Shown here piece by piece: positions 44,233 to 53,405 of a DNA stretch of 64,000 nucleotides. This DNA comes from Citrobacter sp. MGH106 (GTDB lineage: Bacteria; Pseudomonadota; Gammaproteobacteria; Enterobacterales; Enterobacteriaceae): contig NZ_KQ089823.1 in the NCBI RefSeq assembly GCF_001037495.1, positions 310,001-374,000 on the forward strand. Direction: 5' to 3'. A program made the position numbers and the translations under genes. The first letter of the stretch is position 1, and each line of letters opens with the position of its first letter. The notes beneath the pieces were generated by a model. That model ran no database searches. It worked only from the letters and a program-made list of their open reading frames with translations, and had not been told where the DNA came from.

Positions 44233-44238
44233 TATAAT
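44233..44238 (+). promoter_or_regulatory. selC promoter -10 box
   Basis: TATAAT followed by a GC-rich stretch (GCGCCCCGCC) lies about 32 bases before the mature tRNA, as expected for a stringently controlled tRNA promoter. The -35 is weak (TGTGGA at 44211 with a 16-base spacer). Confidence 0.6.
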
Positions 44239-44269
44239 GCGCCCCGCCTCCATGTAGCAATCGAGGCGC

Positions 44270-44364
44270 GGAAGATCGTCATCTCCGGTGAGGTGGCTGG
44301 ACTTCAAATCCAGTTGGGGCCGCCAGCGGTCCCGGGCAGGTTCGACTCCTGTGATCTTCCGCCA
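44270..44364 (+). tRNA. selC: tRNA-Sec (anticodon TCA)
   Basis: A 95-base selenocysteine tRNA differing only slightly from E. coli selC. It has the 8-bp acceptor stem GGAAGATC...GATCTTCC, a long variable arm (GGGGCCGCCAGCGGTCCC), anticodon TCA at 44304-44306 within GGACTTCAAATCC, TTCGACTCC in the T arm and an encoded CCA. It decodes UGA in selenoprotein mRNAs such as formate dehydrogenases. The gene is a frequent integration target for pathogenicity islands, and accessory DNA begins directly after it. Confidence 0.99.
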
Positions 44365-45058
44365 AAATGCCTCAAGTAAGCACGTCTTTAATCACATCTC
44401 TTTTAAGCTGTCTTTATCCCGTATTGAACTCTGGCCAACCTGTAAGTCTTACTTACAAGTTCCACAGGAAGGGAATTGTCAGGTAAGCCGCAATATTCGC
44501 GCCAGCCAGCCGGAATACAGTCAGTTTGCCGGGCAACAATGACGCTTAAAAGAAGCCGAAGGCGAGTAGGATATTGCCGGTTTACTACAGTGGAAAAAAG
44601 AGCCGAAAAAGTAGCTCAGAATGCCCCCACATCCCACAAGCAGAATCATTTGAGGGGGATTATGGGGGTTACTCATTTATCCAATACAAAACATCAATAT
44701 TAAATCAAAAGACCAGAGGTATTTCATCCACGCTGTGCACAATCATTAATTACGTCATTTTGTGCCATTGTTTATCTGTAAGAAGTGAAGTACAACAGAT
44801 TGCAGAGTGATATAAATTTATAATATTCCGTTTTCAACTGGCTATGCACCATCCTCAACGAATTCCACCATGTCCGTAGTCTTCCATTCCTGATACAAAA
44901 TGCGCCTACCACCCCTTCAGTTGTGATGATCGGCTAAAAAACAACGTTTCTTTAACAGTTGATAATTTCTCTTTCAACTGCTTATCACTGACTGTGTCAA
45001 TGCTAATTCCATTTACCTAACACATATTTATCTAATAATTCACTCTCCAGTACTGAAT
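44365..45058. other. non-coding start of the selC accessory region
   Basis: About 690 bases between selC and the small regulator gene. The sequence becomes increasingly AT-rich to the right. Short frames exist but none has a convincing start or recognisable product, and I do not see a phage integrase or an obvious remnant. The selC 3' end continues as CCAAAATGCCTCAAG, part of which recurs at 56281. Confidence 0.6.
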
Positions 45059-45676
45059 TTAAAAACTTTCTGGTAAGAATTTTATACTCTTAAGATGCCC
45101 TTTACTGATATCTATGTACTCTCCTTTTTTTAATTCACTAATAATTAATGAAATCATGCTTTTAGACAATTTTGTATGCTTATGCAGATAATACAACGCA
45201 CTCAATCTCTCTTTTACTTCCGGGCATTCAGAATTCAGAATATTGAGATAGTGACAGATAATCTTGTACGCATTACTGGACGATAGCAGCACCTCACGCG
45301 CCAACAACCTTCGGATAATATAGCTCAGGACAACAGATACATCGTACCACAAGTCATTCTCAGAGATGAGCTGACCCACTTTCTCGGCAGAAAGATAGAA
45401 CCCTGATGTTTCCGTCTCCGTAAAAAAACGCCCGGCGTATTCATTCGGATAGTAATAATCAACAAACCCTAAGACCATGGGCGCTCTGACGGAAGACAAC
45501 CAATAATCATCAGATAACTCATAACGCACCTGTCCCTTTACAAGATAAAAGAATAAAGGTTCGCCATCTGGTGATGTTCTTATTAATTCATTGCCTTCTG
45601 CAAGATGGAATGAATAACCATATTGAATAATCATGTCGCCAAGTCGTTTAATTGACTCACGAGGGATTTCTAACAT
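45059..45676 (-). CDS. CRP-like/IprA-type transcriptional regulator
   Basis: A 205-residue protein with a cyclic-nucleotide-binding-like beta-roll (about 1-120, including FFYLVKGQVRYEL and GFVDYYYP) and a C-terminal winged helix (about 155-200, HTKLSKSMISLIISELKKGEYIDI). This is the layout of the IprA/YeiL-like branch of the CRP superfamily; residues for cAMP binding are not evident, so it may sense another cue or none. AGGAG lies 9 bases before the ATG. It is encoded downstream of and on the same strand as the giant invasin gene, with 163 bases between, and may control the adhesins of the island. AT-rich. Confidence 0.75.
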   Translation of the reverse strand: MLEIPRESIKRLGDMIIQYGYSFHLAEGNELIRTSPDGEPLFFYLVKGQVRYELSDDYWLSSVRAPMVLGFVDYYYPNEYAGRFFTETETSGFYLSAEKVGQLISENDLWYDVSVVLSYIIRRLLAREVLLSSSNAYKIICHYLNILNSECPEVKERLSALYYLHKHTKLSKSMISLIISELKKGEYIDISKGHLKSIKFLPESF

Positions 45677-45700
45677 AAAGCACGTTACTCCTGTTATTAG

Positions 45701-45716
45701 CTAATTAAAAAATTAG
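45701..45716. promoter_or_regulatory. palindrome upstream of the small regulator gene
   Basis: CTAATTAAAAAATTAG is an AT-rich palindrome 24 bases before the regulator start and could be an autoregulatory operator or a promoter element. A second inverted repeat, GGCGACAA (45732-45739) with TTGTCGCC (45761-45768), lies between it and the invasin stop and may form a hairpin at the end of the invasin transcript. Confidence 0.35.
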
Positions 45717-45839
45717 GAACGATAGCGGCACGGCGACAAACATCGCTGGATGTGGTTTACTTGTCGCCAGAACCCTATGATGTCAACATTTATTATTCGA
45801 ATTGTTTAGCCAAGTTAAAAATTCGAATATGCAGTCATA

Positions 45840-48800
45840 TTATGGTGGTGCAATGAATCTTAAAGTTCCTGAGCTAACTTTTTCCCCTGGATTCTTAGAC
45901 ACTGATATTGTAATAACAGAGTCCCCAATTTCCGTAGAGGTTAAATAACCTTGCGCTCGATGAACGCTGTCCACATCCACTACAATATCAACCTCACGAG
46001 AGCCAGGGGCACCACTAACTCCACTCACAACACCAACACCAGAAACGCTAAAATGGAGATAGGCATCATCGCCTAGCGCACTAAGTTCCTCGACTGTCAA
46101 AAGACGCCCTGTTGTACAATTGTCCAAATAGCCATAAATTACAATACGATTTTGACCATCGGCGTATTGGGTATCTCGGTTAACGTCCAAATCAGGATCT
46201 GGACATAATCCGCTGAAAGAAAAAGACGAAGTAAGAGATTGACCATTATCAAGAGATGCGGAAATCGTAACTGACTCTGCATGGAAATCCTTGACTGAAA
46301 CAGAGGCTAACCCAGACTCATTAGTAACGCTGGTAAAAGATGACAGGCTAGCATTATTACTATCAACCGACCAGGTAACCTTCATTCCTGGTATCCGGTT
46401 TCCGTTTGCATCCTTAACCTCGAAAGTATTCGATATTTCGATCAGGCTAATATAATGCGTATCCTCTGTGGAATATATTTGTGCCGTACTCGTATCTGCC
46501 ACGAAGGATGACGGACTGGTCTGACCGCTGCCGCCCAGTTTCGCAGTAATTTGCACCGTTTCCGCCACCGTGTCGGTGAAGTTCACACTCACATGACCAT
46601 TTGCATCCGTGGTACCTTGCGTGCCGAAACTTACTGTGCCTTTGTCTGCACTCCAGGTGACCGCCGCTCCGGAGACCGGGTTATTGTTTGCATCCAGCAC
46701 CGTGGCCGTTGCGACATTCGCGGTTGAACCATTCGCCGCGCTGCCGTCAGTACCAATGGTCAGTGTGCTAACGACTGCCGATGTGATATCTCCGTTAAAT
46801 GTCGACGGACTAGTCTGGCTGGAACCGCCCAGTGTGGCGGTAATCTGTGCCGTTTCCGCCACCGTGTCGGTGAAGGTCACGCTCACTTGTCCATTCGCAT
46901 CCGTGGTATCTTGCGTGCCGAAATTTACCGTGCCTTTGTCTGCACTCCAGGTGACCGTCGCCCCGGCCACTGGATTATTGTGTGCATCCAGTACAGTCGC
47001 TGTAGCACTATTCGTCGCAACTCCGTTCGCCACACTGCCGTTCTTATCGATGGTCAACGAACTCACCGCCGCCGTTGCAGGATCTGCAACAAACTCTATT
47101 ATTTCTGACAGATAATTACCGTTCACCCAGACCCCAATGTAAGTATTCCGGGACCTCGTATCAGTGATTCTGACTGTCATCTTTCCATCAATTCCGGTAG
47201 CCCCGGAGGTCGGACTGAAACGCATCGTTCCGTCGGAGTCAGGAGACCAGCTCACATTTATTCCTGAGACTGGGTTATTGTGCGCATCCAGCACTGTAAC
47301 CGTTGCAACATTGGCGGTTACACCGTCCGCCACGCTGCCGTTCGGATCGATGACCAGCGAACTGGGCACCGCCGTTGCCGCATCTGCCACAAATTTCGAC
47401 GGTTCGGTCTGGCTGCTGCCGCCCAGTGTGGCGGTAATCTGTGCTGTTTCCGCCACCGTGTCGGTGAAGGTCACACTCACATGCCCGTTCGCATCCGTGG
47501 TGCCTTGCGTGCCGAAATTTACCGTGCCTTTGTCTGCGCTCCAGACCACCGCGGCTCCGGCGACCGGGTTATTGTTCGCGTCCAGCACCGTGGCTGTCGC
47601 CGTGTTCGCCGCCGAACCGTTCGCCGCGCTGCCGTCAGTATCAATGGTCAGCGTACTGATTACTGCCGTCGCAGCATCCCCCACAAAATGACTGTTCTGT
47701 GATTTAGCGCTACCATTATCCAAACCTGCGGTAACACTTATGGTTTCTGCCACTGTATCGGTGAAAGTGGCGCTCGCCACACCACTCTGATTAGTGCTGG
47801 TAAATTTCGAGGAGAATTCCACCGTATTACTACTCGCACTGAGAGCAACTCTTAATCCACCAACCGGATTACCGTTCGCATCCACTACCGTCACAGCAAC
47901 ACCATTTTTCGAAGCGCCATTAGCTGGACTATTATCGGGATCAATAACAATAGAGCCGATCCTGGCGGTACTTGCATCTGCAACAAATGTGCTGCCCTGC
48001 ACCTTACTACTGCCGTTTTCCAGAGTAGCCGTGATCTCTACATGCTCCGCTACGGTGTCCGTATAGGTCAGGCTCGTCTTACCACTACTATCGGTCACTC
48101 CTGAAGAGACACTGAGTTTCGCCGTGCTCTTATCTACCGTCCACGTCACAATCACCCCGGCAATTGGGTTATTGAGAGCATCGACGACCATTGCCGTTAC
48201 ACCATTAGTAGCAATGCCATCTGCAATACTACCGCTATGATCGGGTAGCAAAGTGAGTGTTGCCGTCGCCGCATCCCCCACAAATTTCGACGGTTCAGTC
48301 TGACTGCTGCCGCCCAGCGTGGCGGTAATCTGTGCTGTTTCCGCGACGGTGTCGGTGAAGGTCACGCTCACATGCCCGTTCGCATCCGTGGTACCTTGCG
48401 TGCCAAAATTTACCGTGCCTTTGTCTGCGCTCCAGACCACCGCGGCTCCGGCGACCGGATTATTGTTCGCGTCCAGCACCGTGGCTGTCGCCGTATTCGC
48501 CGCCGAACCGTTCGCCACGCTGCCGTCCTGGTTGATGACCAGCGTACTGACCACTGCCGTTGTCGCATCCGCCACAAATTGCGATGGTTCGGTCTGGCTG
48601 GAACCACCCAGCGTAGCGGTGATTTGCGCCGTTTCCGCTACCGTGTCGGTGAAGGTCACGCTCACATGCCCGTTCGCATCCGTGGTGCCCTGCGTGCCGA
48701 ACCTTACTGTGCCTTTGTCTGCGCTCCAGACCACCTCTGCTCCGGCGACCGGGTTATTGTTCGCGTCCAGCACCGTGGCTGTCGCCGTATTCGCCGCCGA

Positions 48801-51800
48801 ACCGTTCGCCACACTGCCGTCCTGGTTGATGACCAGCGTACTGACCACCGCCGTTGCCGCATCCGCCACAAATTTCGACGGTTCAGTCTGACTGCTGCCG
48901 CCCAGTGTGGCGGTAATCTGTGCCGTTTCCGCCACCGTGTCGGTGAAGGTCACACTCACATGACCATTTGCATCCGTGGTGTCCTGCGTGCCGAACCTTA
49001 CTGTGCCTTTGTCTGCGCTCCAGACCACCGCAGCTCCGGCGACCGGGTTATTATTTGCGTCCAGCACCGTGGCTGTCGCCGTGTTCGCCGCCGAACCGTT
49101 CGCCACGCTGCTGTCCTGGTTGATGACCAGCGTACTGACCACCGCTGTATCCGTATCGGCAACAAAGGTGGTGGTTTTTGTTTGCGTCGCACCACTGACA
49201 CTTACCGTCACTGTTACGTTCACCGTTTCGGCTTTCGCATCCGTCAGCGTCATCACCGCCTGGCCCGAAGTATCCGTCGTGGATGTTGGCCCCGCCAGGG
49301 AGGCTGTTCCATCCACCGTCCAGTTCACTACAACATTCGCCTGCGGGGTATTTGCGGCATCTACGACAATAACCGTGGCGGTACTGACGGTACGCCCGTC
49401 GGCTTTTATCTGTTGCGCGACATCAAAACGGCTGATCTTCAAAGCGGTTAGATCAACAGAGAAATGACTGGGCTGCGACTGGCTGCTACCGTTCGCCAGT
49501 ACCGCAGTGATGTTGGTACTTTCAGCCACAGTATCTGTAAATTGCACACTGACTTTGCCGTCTGCCCCGGTATTGCTCGAGCCGGAACTGAATTTCACCG
49601 TTCCTTTATCCGCCTGCCATGCCACAGCAATCCCCGGTACCGGATGCCCCTGCGCGTCCAGTACTGTCACCGTCGCCGTATTGGTTGTCTTACCATCTGC
49701 CGGGCTGCTGTCCTGGTCCACCGTCAGGCTACTGATAAACGCCGTCGCCACATCCGCTGTAAACGTTGTATTTACACTACGGGACACATTATTCGCCGTC
49801 GCGGTCACGACAGTCGTGCCCATAGAAAGATTCGTCAGCGTGGTCGACGCCAGCCCTTTGGCATCCGTTACTACCGAGGTATTTTCCAGCACCGCACCGT
49901 TCCCGGCACTGAATGCCACTGTGATCCCCGCTACCGCATTGCCACGCGCATCGGTCACGCTGGCCTGTACCACGTTAGTCGCTTTCCCATCTGCCACGGC
50001 ATTGTCTTTCGTTATTTTTAGATCGCTGAGGGTGGCTGCCTCATCTGGCAAAAACGTCACGCTGACATCTGCCGCATTGCCGTTCTCCAGCGTCGCGGTG
50101 ATTTTCGCTTCTCCGGCAACCACACTGGTGATCTCCGTGGTCGCCATTCCCTGTGCATCCGTCGTCGCACTTGCCGCCAACAGAGTTCCGGCACTGGTTG
50201 CAAATTTGACCGCCAACCCAGGTACCGGCTGGTTTGTCTGCGTATCAATTACCGTCAGACGTACCGTGTTTTGGGTATTACCGTCCGCCAGTGCGTTATC
50301 GTTTACCACCACAAATGACGAGATGTCGTTTCGCGCTTTGTGGACCATTACCACCGTTTCCGCGCTGTTTGATTTGTTATGGCGCGAGTCATACGCCACT
50401 GCGCTAATACGATAGGTATTCACACTGCCCTGCTCCGCTTTCCAGGCCGGCAGTGTGATAAGCAGTGATTCACGGGATTGTTGTGTAACGCTGCCTCCCG
50501 CATTGACAATACTGCTGTAGTCCCAGTCCACACTCTCTGTACCGTATTTTGCCCGCACGTCCGCGGTTAGCGACACGGTACTGTTCGCATCCGCAGATAC
50601 TGTCGCTGGCAGCGACAAGGTAATAAGATCCTGTTTTTTATACTGCATAACGATGGTGTTATTACGTTCAACCATATCGTAACGACTGCCTGCCAGCGTC
50701 CGGGCCAACCCGACCATATCCGGATCGGTCTGATCGGCCATTGATACGCCCAGACGATAGTTGAAGTTCAAAAACACCCGTGAATCATTCGTATTGCTGC
50801 CGCTACGATGCTCCGCTCCTAACGTAACCAGCGGGATCGGCGTGTAGTTCAACCCAACCGTCACCGCCGAAGGTGAGTCCGCCAGATCCGTGTGGTCATC
50901 AAGAGCGACATTCTTGCCAAAATATTTCTCATACGTTGCGTTCATGCCAACATTTGGATATGAAGGCAACCAGCCGGCCAGACGCACGTCATAACCGTTG
51001 GCTGGTCGCTCATCGTAATCTTCCATATCTTCAACGCCAGACTGGTGCCAGTCGGTAATGCGCTGGTAAAGGTTGGCGGACAGTTTGAGGTAATCCGTCC
51101 AGGCTTCAGTGCCAATACCGTAGCGACTGTTTTCTCCGGTGATGTCGTAGTCATAGAAACTGTTCACACCAAGCATCCAGTTACCCGTGAAGCCGCGCAC
51201 TCCAAGGCCGATATTGGAGGTCGTGCGTTTATCATCCGTATCCCGGCGGATCCCACCCTGGGTAAAAATCAGGTAATCAGCGGTATCAAGCATCGGGAAT
51301 AACAGATCGAGATCGCCACCGCCCGGAAAGGATAAATTTACCTGCGCATGCCCGTACTGATTCAGCCAGGTTTCCATACGCTGGTTGGCAATCCCGGCAG
51401 CAATTCCGGCGGCGGCACTACGTCCCTGAGCTGCAGGATCATCACTGCCCAAAACCTGCCACAGGCGCGTAGCTGCGGTCTTACCTGAATCAATCATCTG
51501 CAACTCAGGATCGGCGACAGAGGAGGTTTTCCCCGCTTCTGGTTCTGAAGCTAAGGCAGGCAACTCCGCAGATTTAGTCGGCTGTGAGGAGAAAAAACCG
51601 GATGATTCCTGAGACGTCTTTTTGACATTTAGCTCAACAGAAGAGGAAGACCATATTTTATCTTTCTCTTCCGGAGGGGAGTCGGGGACAGCAGAGAGAA
51701 GCGCTGAGTTACGCATGGTGGTCATGGACTGACTGAATTGCTGTTCTGACGGTGAAGCGGCCACAGCCACAGAAACCCATGAGAATGAAAGCAGGACAGG

Positions 51801-51884
51801 CATGACAATTTGCAGAAATATATTCAGTAACGCAATTGTCTGAATTAAACGTGCGCTAAAGCGCCTGTCCGGCCTGGCATGCAT
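45840..51884 (-). CDS. invasin/intimin-type inverse autotransporter adhesin with Ig-like repeats
   Basis: A 2014-residue surface adhesin. An extended signal peptide (about 1-43, ending VSVAVAA) is followed by a linker and an inverse-autotransporter beta-barrel (about 145-420, with GGGDLDLLFPML and GIRRDTDDKRTTSNIGLGVR). A first beta domain follows (about 425-515), then about 14 BIG-1 Ig-like domains of roughly 95-100 residues from about 520 to 1890. A divergent C-terminal domain of about 120 residues carries Cys1894 and Cys1923, which could form a disulfide at the tip. No LysM domain is evident. Units 5-7, 10, 12 and 13 are nearly identical to one another. It belongs with YeeJ, FdeC and intimin; the receptor is unknown. 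Confidence 0.92.
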   Translation of the reverse strand: MHARPDRRFSARLIQTIALLNIFLQIVMPVLLSFSWVSVAVAASPSEQQFSQSMTTMRNSALLSAVPDSPPEEKDKIWSSSSVELNVKKTSQESSGFFSSQPTKSAELPALASEPEAGKTSSVADPELQMIDSGKTAATRLWQVLGSDDPAAQGRSAAAGIAAGIANQRMETWLNQYGHAQVNLSFPGGGDLDLLFPMLDTADYLIFTQGGIRRDTDDKRTTSNIGLGVRGFTGNWMLGVNSFYDYDITGENSRYGIGTEAWTDYLKLSANLYQRITDWHQSGVEDMEDYDERPANGYDVRLAGWLPSYPNVGMNATYEKYFGKNVALDDHTDLADSPSAVTVGLNYTPIPLVTLGAEHRSGSNTNDSRVFLNFNYRLGVSMADQTDPDMVGLARTLAGSRYDMVERNNTIVMQYKKQDLITLSLPATVSADANSTVSLTADVRAKYGTESVDWDYSSIVNAGGSVTQQSRESLLITLPAWKAEQGSVNTYRISAVAYDSRHNKSNSAETVVMVHKARNDISSFVVVNDNALADGNTQNTVRLTVIDTQTNQPVPGLAVKFATSAGTLLAASATTDAQGMATTEITSVVAGEAKITATLENGNAADVSVTFLPDEAATLSDLKITKDNAVADGKATNVVQASVTDARGNAVAGITVAFSAGNGAVLENTSVVTDAKGLASTTLTNLSMGTTVVTATANNVSRSVNTTFTADVATAFISSLTVDQDSSPADGKTTNTATVTVLDAQGHPVPGIAVAWQADKGTVKFSSGSSNTGADGKVSVQFTDTVAESTNITAVLANGSSQSQPSHFSVDLTALKISRFDVAQQIKADGRTVSTATVIVVDAANTPQANVVVNWTVDGTASLAGPTSTTDTSGQAVMTLTDAKAETVNVTVTVSVSGATQTKTTTFVADTDTAVVSTLVINQDSSVANGSAANTATATVLDANNNPVAGAAVVWSADKGTVRFGTQDTTDANGHVSVTFTDTVAETAQITATLGGSSQTEPSKFVADAATAVVSTLVINQDGSVANGSAANTATATVLDANNNPVAGAEVVWSADKGTVRFGTQGTTDANGHVSVTFTDTVAETAQITATLGGSSQTEPSQFVADATTAVVSTLVINQDGSVANGSAANTATATVLDANNNPVAGAAVVWSADKGTVNFGTQGTTDANGHVSVTFTDTVAETAQITATLGGSSQTEPSKFVGDAATATLTLLPDHSGSIADGIATNGVTAMVVDALNNPIAGVIVTWTVDKSTAKLSVSSGVTDSSGKTSLTYTDTVAEHVEITATLENGSSKVQGSTFVADASTARIGSIVIDPDNSPANGASKNGVAVTVVDANGNPVGGLRVALSASSNTVEFSSKFTSTNQSGVASATFTDTVAETISVTAGLDNGSAKSQNSHFVGDAATAVISTLTIDTDGSAANGSAANTATATVLDANNNPVAGAAVVWSADKGTVNFGTQGTTDANGHVSVTFTDTVAETAQITATLGGSSQTEPSKFVADAATAVPSSLVIDPNGSVADGVTANVATVTVLDAHNNPVSGINVSWSPDSDGTMRFSPTSGATGIDGKMTVRITDTRSRNTYIGVWVNGNYLSEIIEFVADPATAAVSSLTIDKNGSVANGVATNSATATVLDAHNNPVAGATVTWSADKGTVNFGTQDTTDANGQVSVTFTDTVAETAQITATLGGSSQTSPSTFNGDITSAVVSTLTIGTDGSAANGSTANVATATVLDANNNPVSGAAVTWSADKGTVSFGTQGTTDANGHVSVNFTDTVAETVQITAKLGGSGQTSPSSFVADTSTAQIYSTEDTHYISLIEISNTFEVKDANGNRIPGMKVTWSVDSNNASLSSFTSVTNESGLASVSVKDFHAESVTISASLDNGQSLTSSFSFSGLCPDPDLDVNRDTQYADGQNRIVIYGYLDNCTTGRLLTVEELSALGDDAYLHFSVSGVGVVSGVSGAPGSREVDIVVDVDSVHRAQGYLTSTEIGDSVITISVSKNPGEKVSSGTLRFIAPP
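46490..49161 (-). repeat. internal ~300-base BIG-1 repeat units in the invasin gene
   Basis: Units of about 300 bases encode near-identical Ig-like domains. Three are directly tandem (about 48262-48561, 48562-48861 and 48862-49161), marked by recurrence of GATGACCAGCGTACTGACCA. Further close copies lie near 47380-47670, 46790-47080 and 46490-46790, separated by divergent units. They are more GC-rich than the island around them, and their similarity makes them prone to expansion, contraction and misassembly. Confidence 0.9.
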
Positions 51885-53405
51885 GTTATTAGATACTCGG
51901 TAGATTTAGCATTAATAATTCGCCCTATAATATTTTATTTTTAAGGCAAGAAAAATTACTGTGTTAGTCCAAAAATGGAATATTCTATTTATGCAATGGA
52001 AAACAGGTATCTATTATTATATTTACAGGGAATCGATAATAAAAATCATTTACTAAAATAAGGCCGCCATTATCTAAAACGGTTCATAGTTTATGCTGTT
52101 CACCTGCATTTTTATTAATTATTGCCTTCCTGATGCTCCTTAGGAGGTAATCGCTTCGTTTGTTCTGGCAAAACTTTGAGCGATATCCTCACCTTGCAAA
52201 GATGATCGAGTAAGCCAAATCTGGCAATGTAATAAGATGTAACATTGGTTTGCTATAACTATGGGCAATAAAATCCTATTCAGCAAGCATCTTTATAAAA
52301 TTTTTCTGACTTTTTAATTCACACATAACTCATTGGAAAAAGACACTATTAGCCTGGACTTCACTCAGCGAGGGCGAAGTTTCAATAAAAAAGAAAGAAA
52401 GAAACGGTGCCGAGGTGATCACCTTATATTGGTAATTGACATTTTATGCATTTTAATCATCTTTACCGCGTTGAACAGCGCGAGAAAAACACGCCATGCC
52501 AGCCCTTCACTACTGTCAGTACATTTCTGGAGGAGTAAAAGAACAGTTCTAACTAAAAACCGCCCCTCCGGCTCTCTGGCAAACCAGCTCTCTTATCGAT
52601 AAGGGATCGATAAAAAAGTATTGCCCGAGTGGTTATTTTTCCATTCGAAACAAGAAAAAACCATCTTTTTTAAGTTGTTACCTCAGCAAAATCCAGCAGA
52701 CAGTGTTCGTTTGGTGTGCCTACGGTGAGAACAATCAAATGCATTAAGTACATTAACCACTTCCTGGCAAAAAACATCACCCATCTTTCGTGATCCGTTT
52801 AGTAATCCGAACACGACGTCCATTTTTGGTAAATGGCAACACTTCATTTACAAACAAGATATATAAAACAAACCAAGAGAAACAAATAAGGAGTATTTAT
52901 TATAATAACAACACCACTTTTAATTTGCAGAATAATAATAACAAGAGTAACTAATTCGGTATATTTTTACCAGCAAGGAGATGACAATCAATGTGACACC
53001 AGTAATATATCATTTCACAGAAACTTATTTCACGGCATTTATTAACGATTAAAAATAAATACAAAAATCATACCAATCAAGAAGTTATAATAACACCGCA
53101 AAAAATAAAAAAACCTCATTTAAATCACCAAAATTCCAATAATGGATTAAATAACAAAACAAATTGAACTCAAAATATAGAAATGATTATTCTATTTGCG
53201 AGATTTCGTGAGACTGCACAAGCACCAGAAGAAGTATGTCGTATATCTGTGCACGCGGAATTTTAAATAACTACGGTGACTACATGATGTTTATCTGAAG
53301 AGATAGATAGGGGATTTTACTATCCGTCCTCTCTGCCCTCTGAATTATATCTCGAATATATAGTGTTGCCGAGAGCATTCTTTTTTGCATAACAGGAGTT
53401 TTAGA
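51885..53405. other. 1.5-kb AT-rich region between divergent adhesin genes
   Basis: A long gene-free stretch between the invasin (leftward) and the autotransporter (rightward). It is strongly AT-rich, especially 52850-53200. One 89-codon frame from 52333 begins at a poor TTG with no ribosome site and is not accepted. The length and composition suit a silenced, H-NS-bound regulatory region serving both adhesins, but no specific operator is recognised. Confidence 0.6.

Noticed and set aside
44620-44680. Inverted runs of C and G (GCCCCCACATCCC and GGGGGATTATGGGGG) after selC
   Set aside because: They could be integrase arm sites, but the pairing is loose and no integrase gene is present to support it.
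44288-44810. Overlapping plus-strand frames downstream of and through selC
   Set aside because: The first reads through the tRNA gene; none has a start signal or resembles an integrase.
46490-49161. Regular ~300-base repeats considered as CRISPR or satellite DNA
   Set aside because: The repeats are in frame within a single open reading frame and encode Ig-like protein domains; there are no short repeats with spacers.
48372-49451. Long plus-strand reading frame of 359 codons opposite the invasin gene (and others at 46609-47115, 48319-48891 and 49507-50415)
   Set aside because: They mirror the repetitive, GC-richer Ig-like units on the other strand, show internal repetition for that reason, and lack ribosome sites or recognisable domains.
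52333-52602. 89-codon plus-strand frame in the AT-rich gap with a hydrophobic stretch
   Set aside because: It starts at a TTG without a ribosome binding site, composition is erratic, and no family is recognised.
52981-53052. Short frame MTINVTPVIYHF... preceded by AAGGAG
   Set aside because: The AAGGAG directly abuts the ATG with no spacer, and the alternative ATG is followed at once by a stop.
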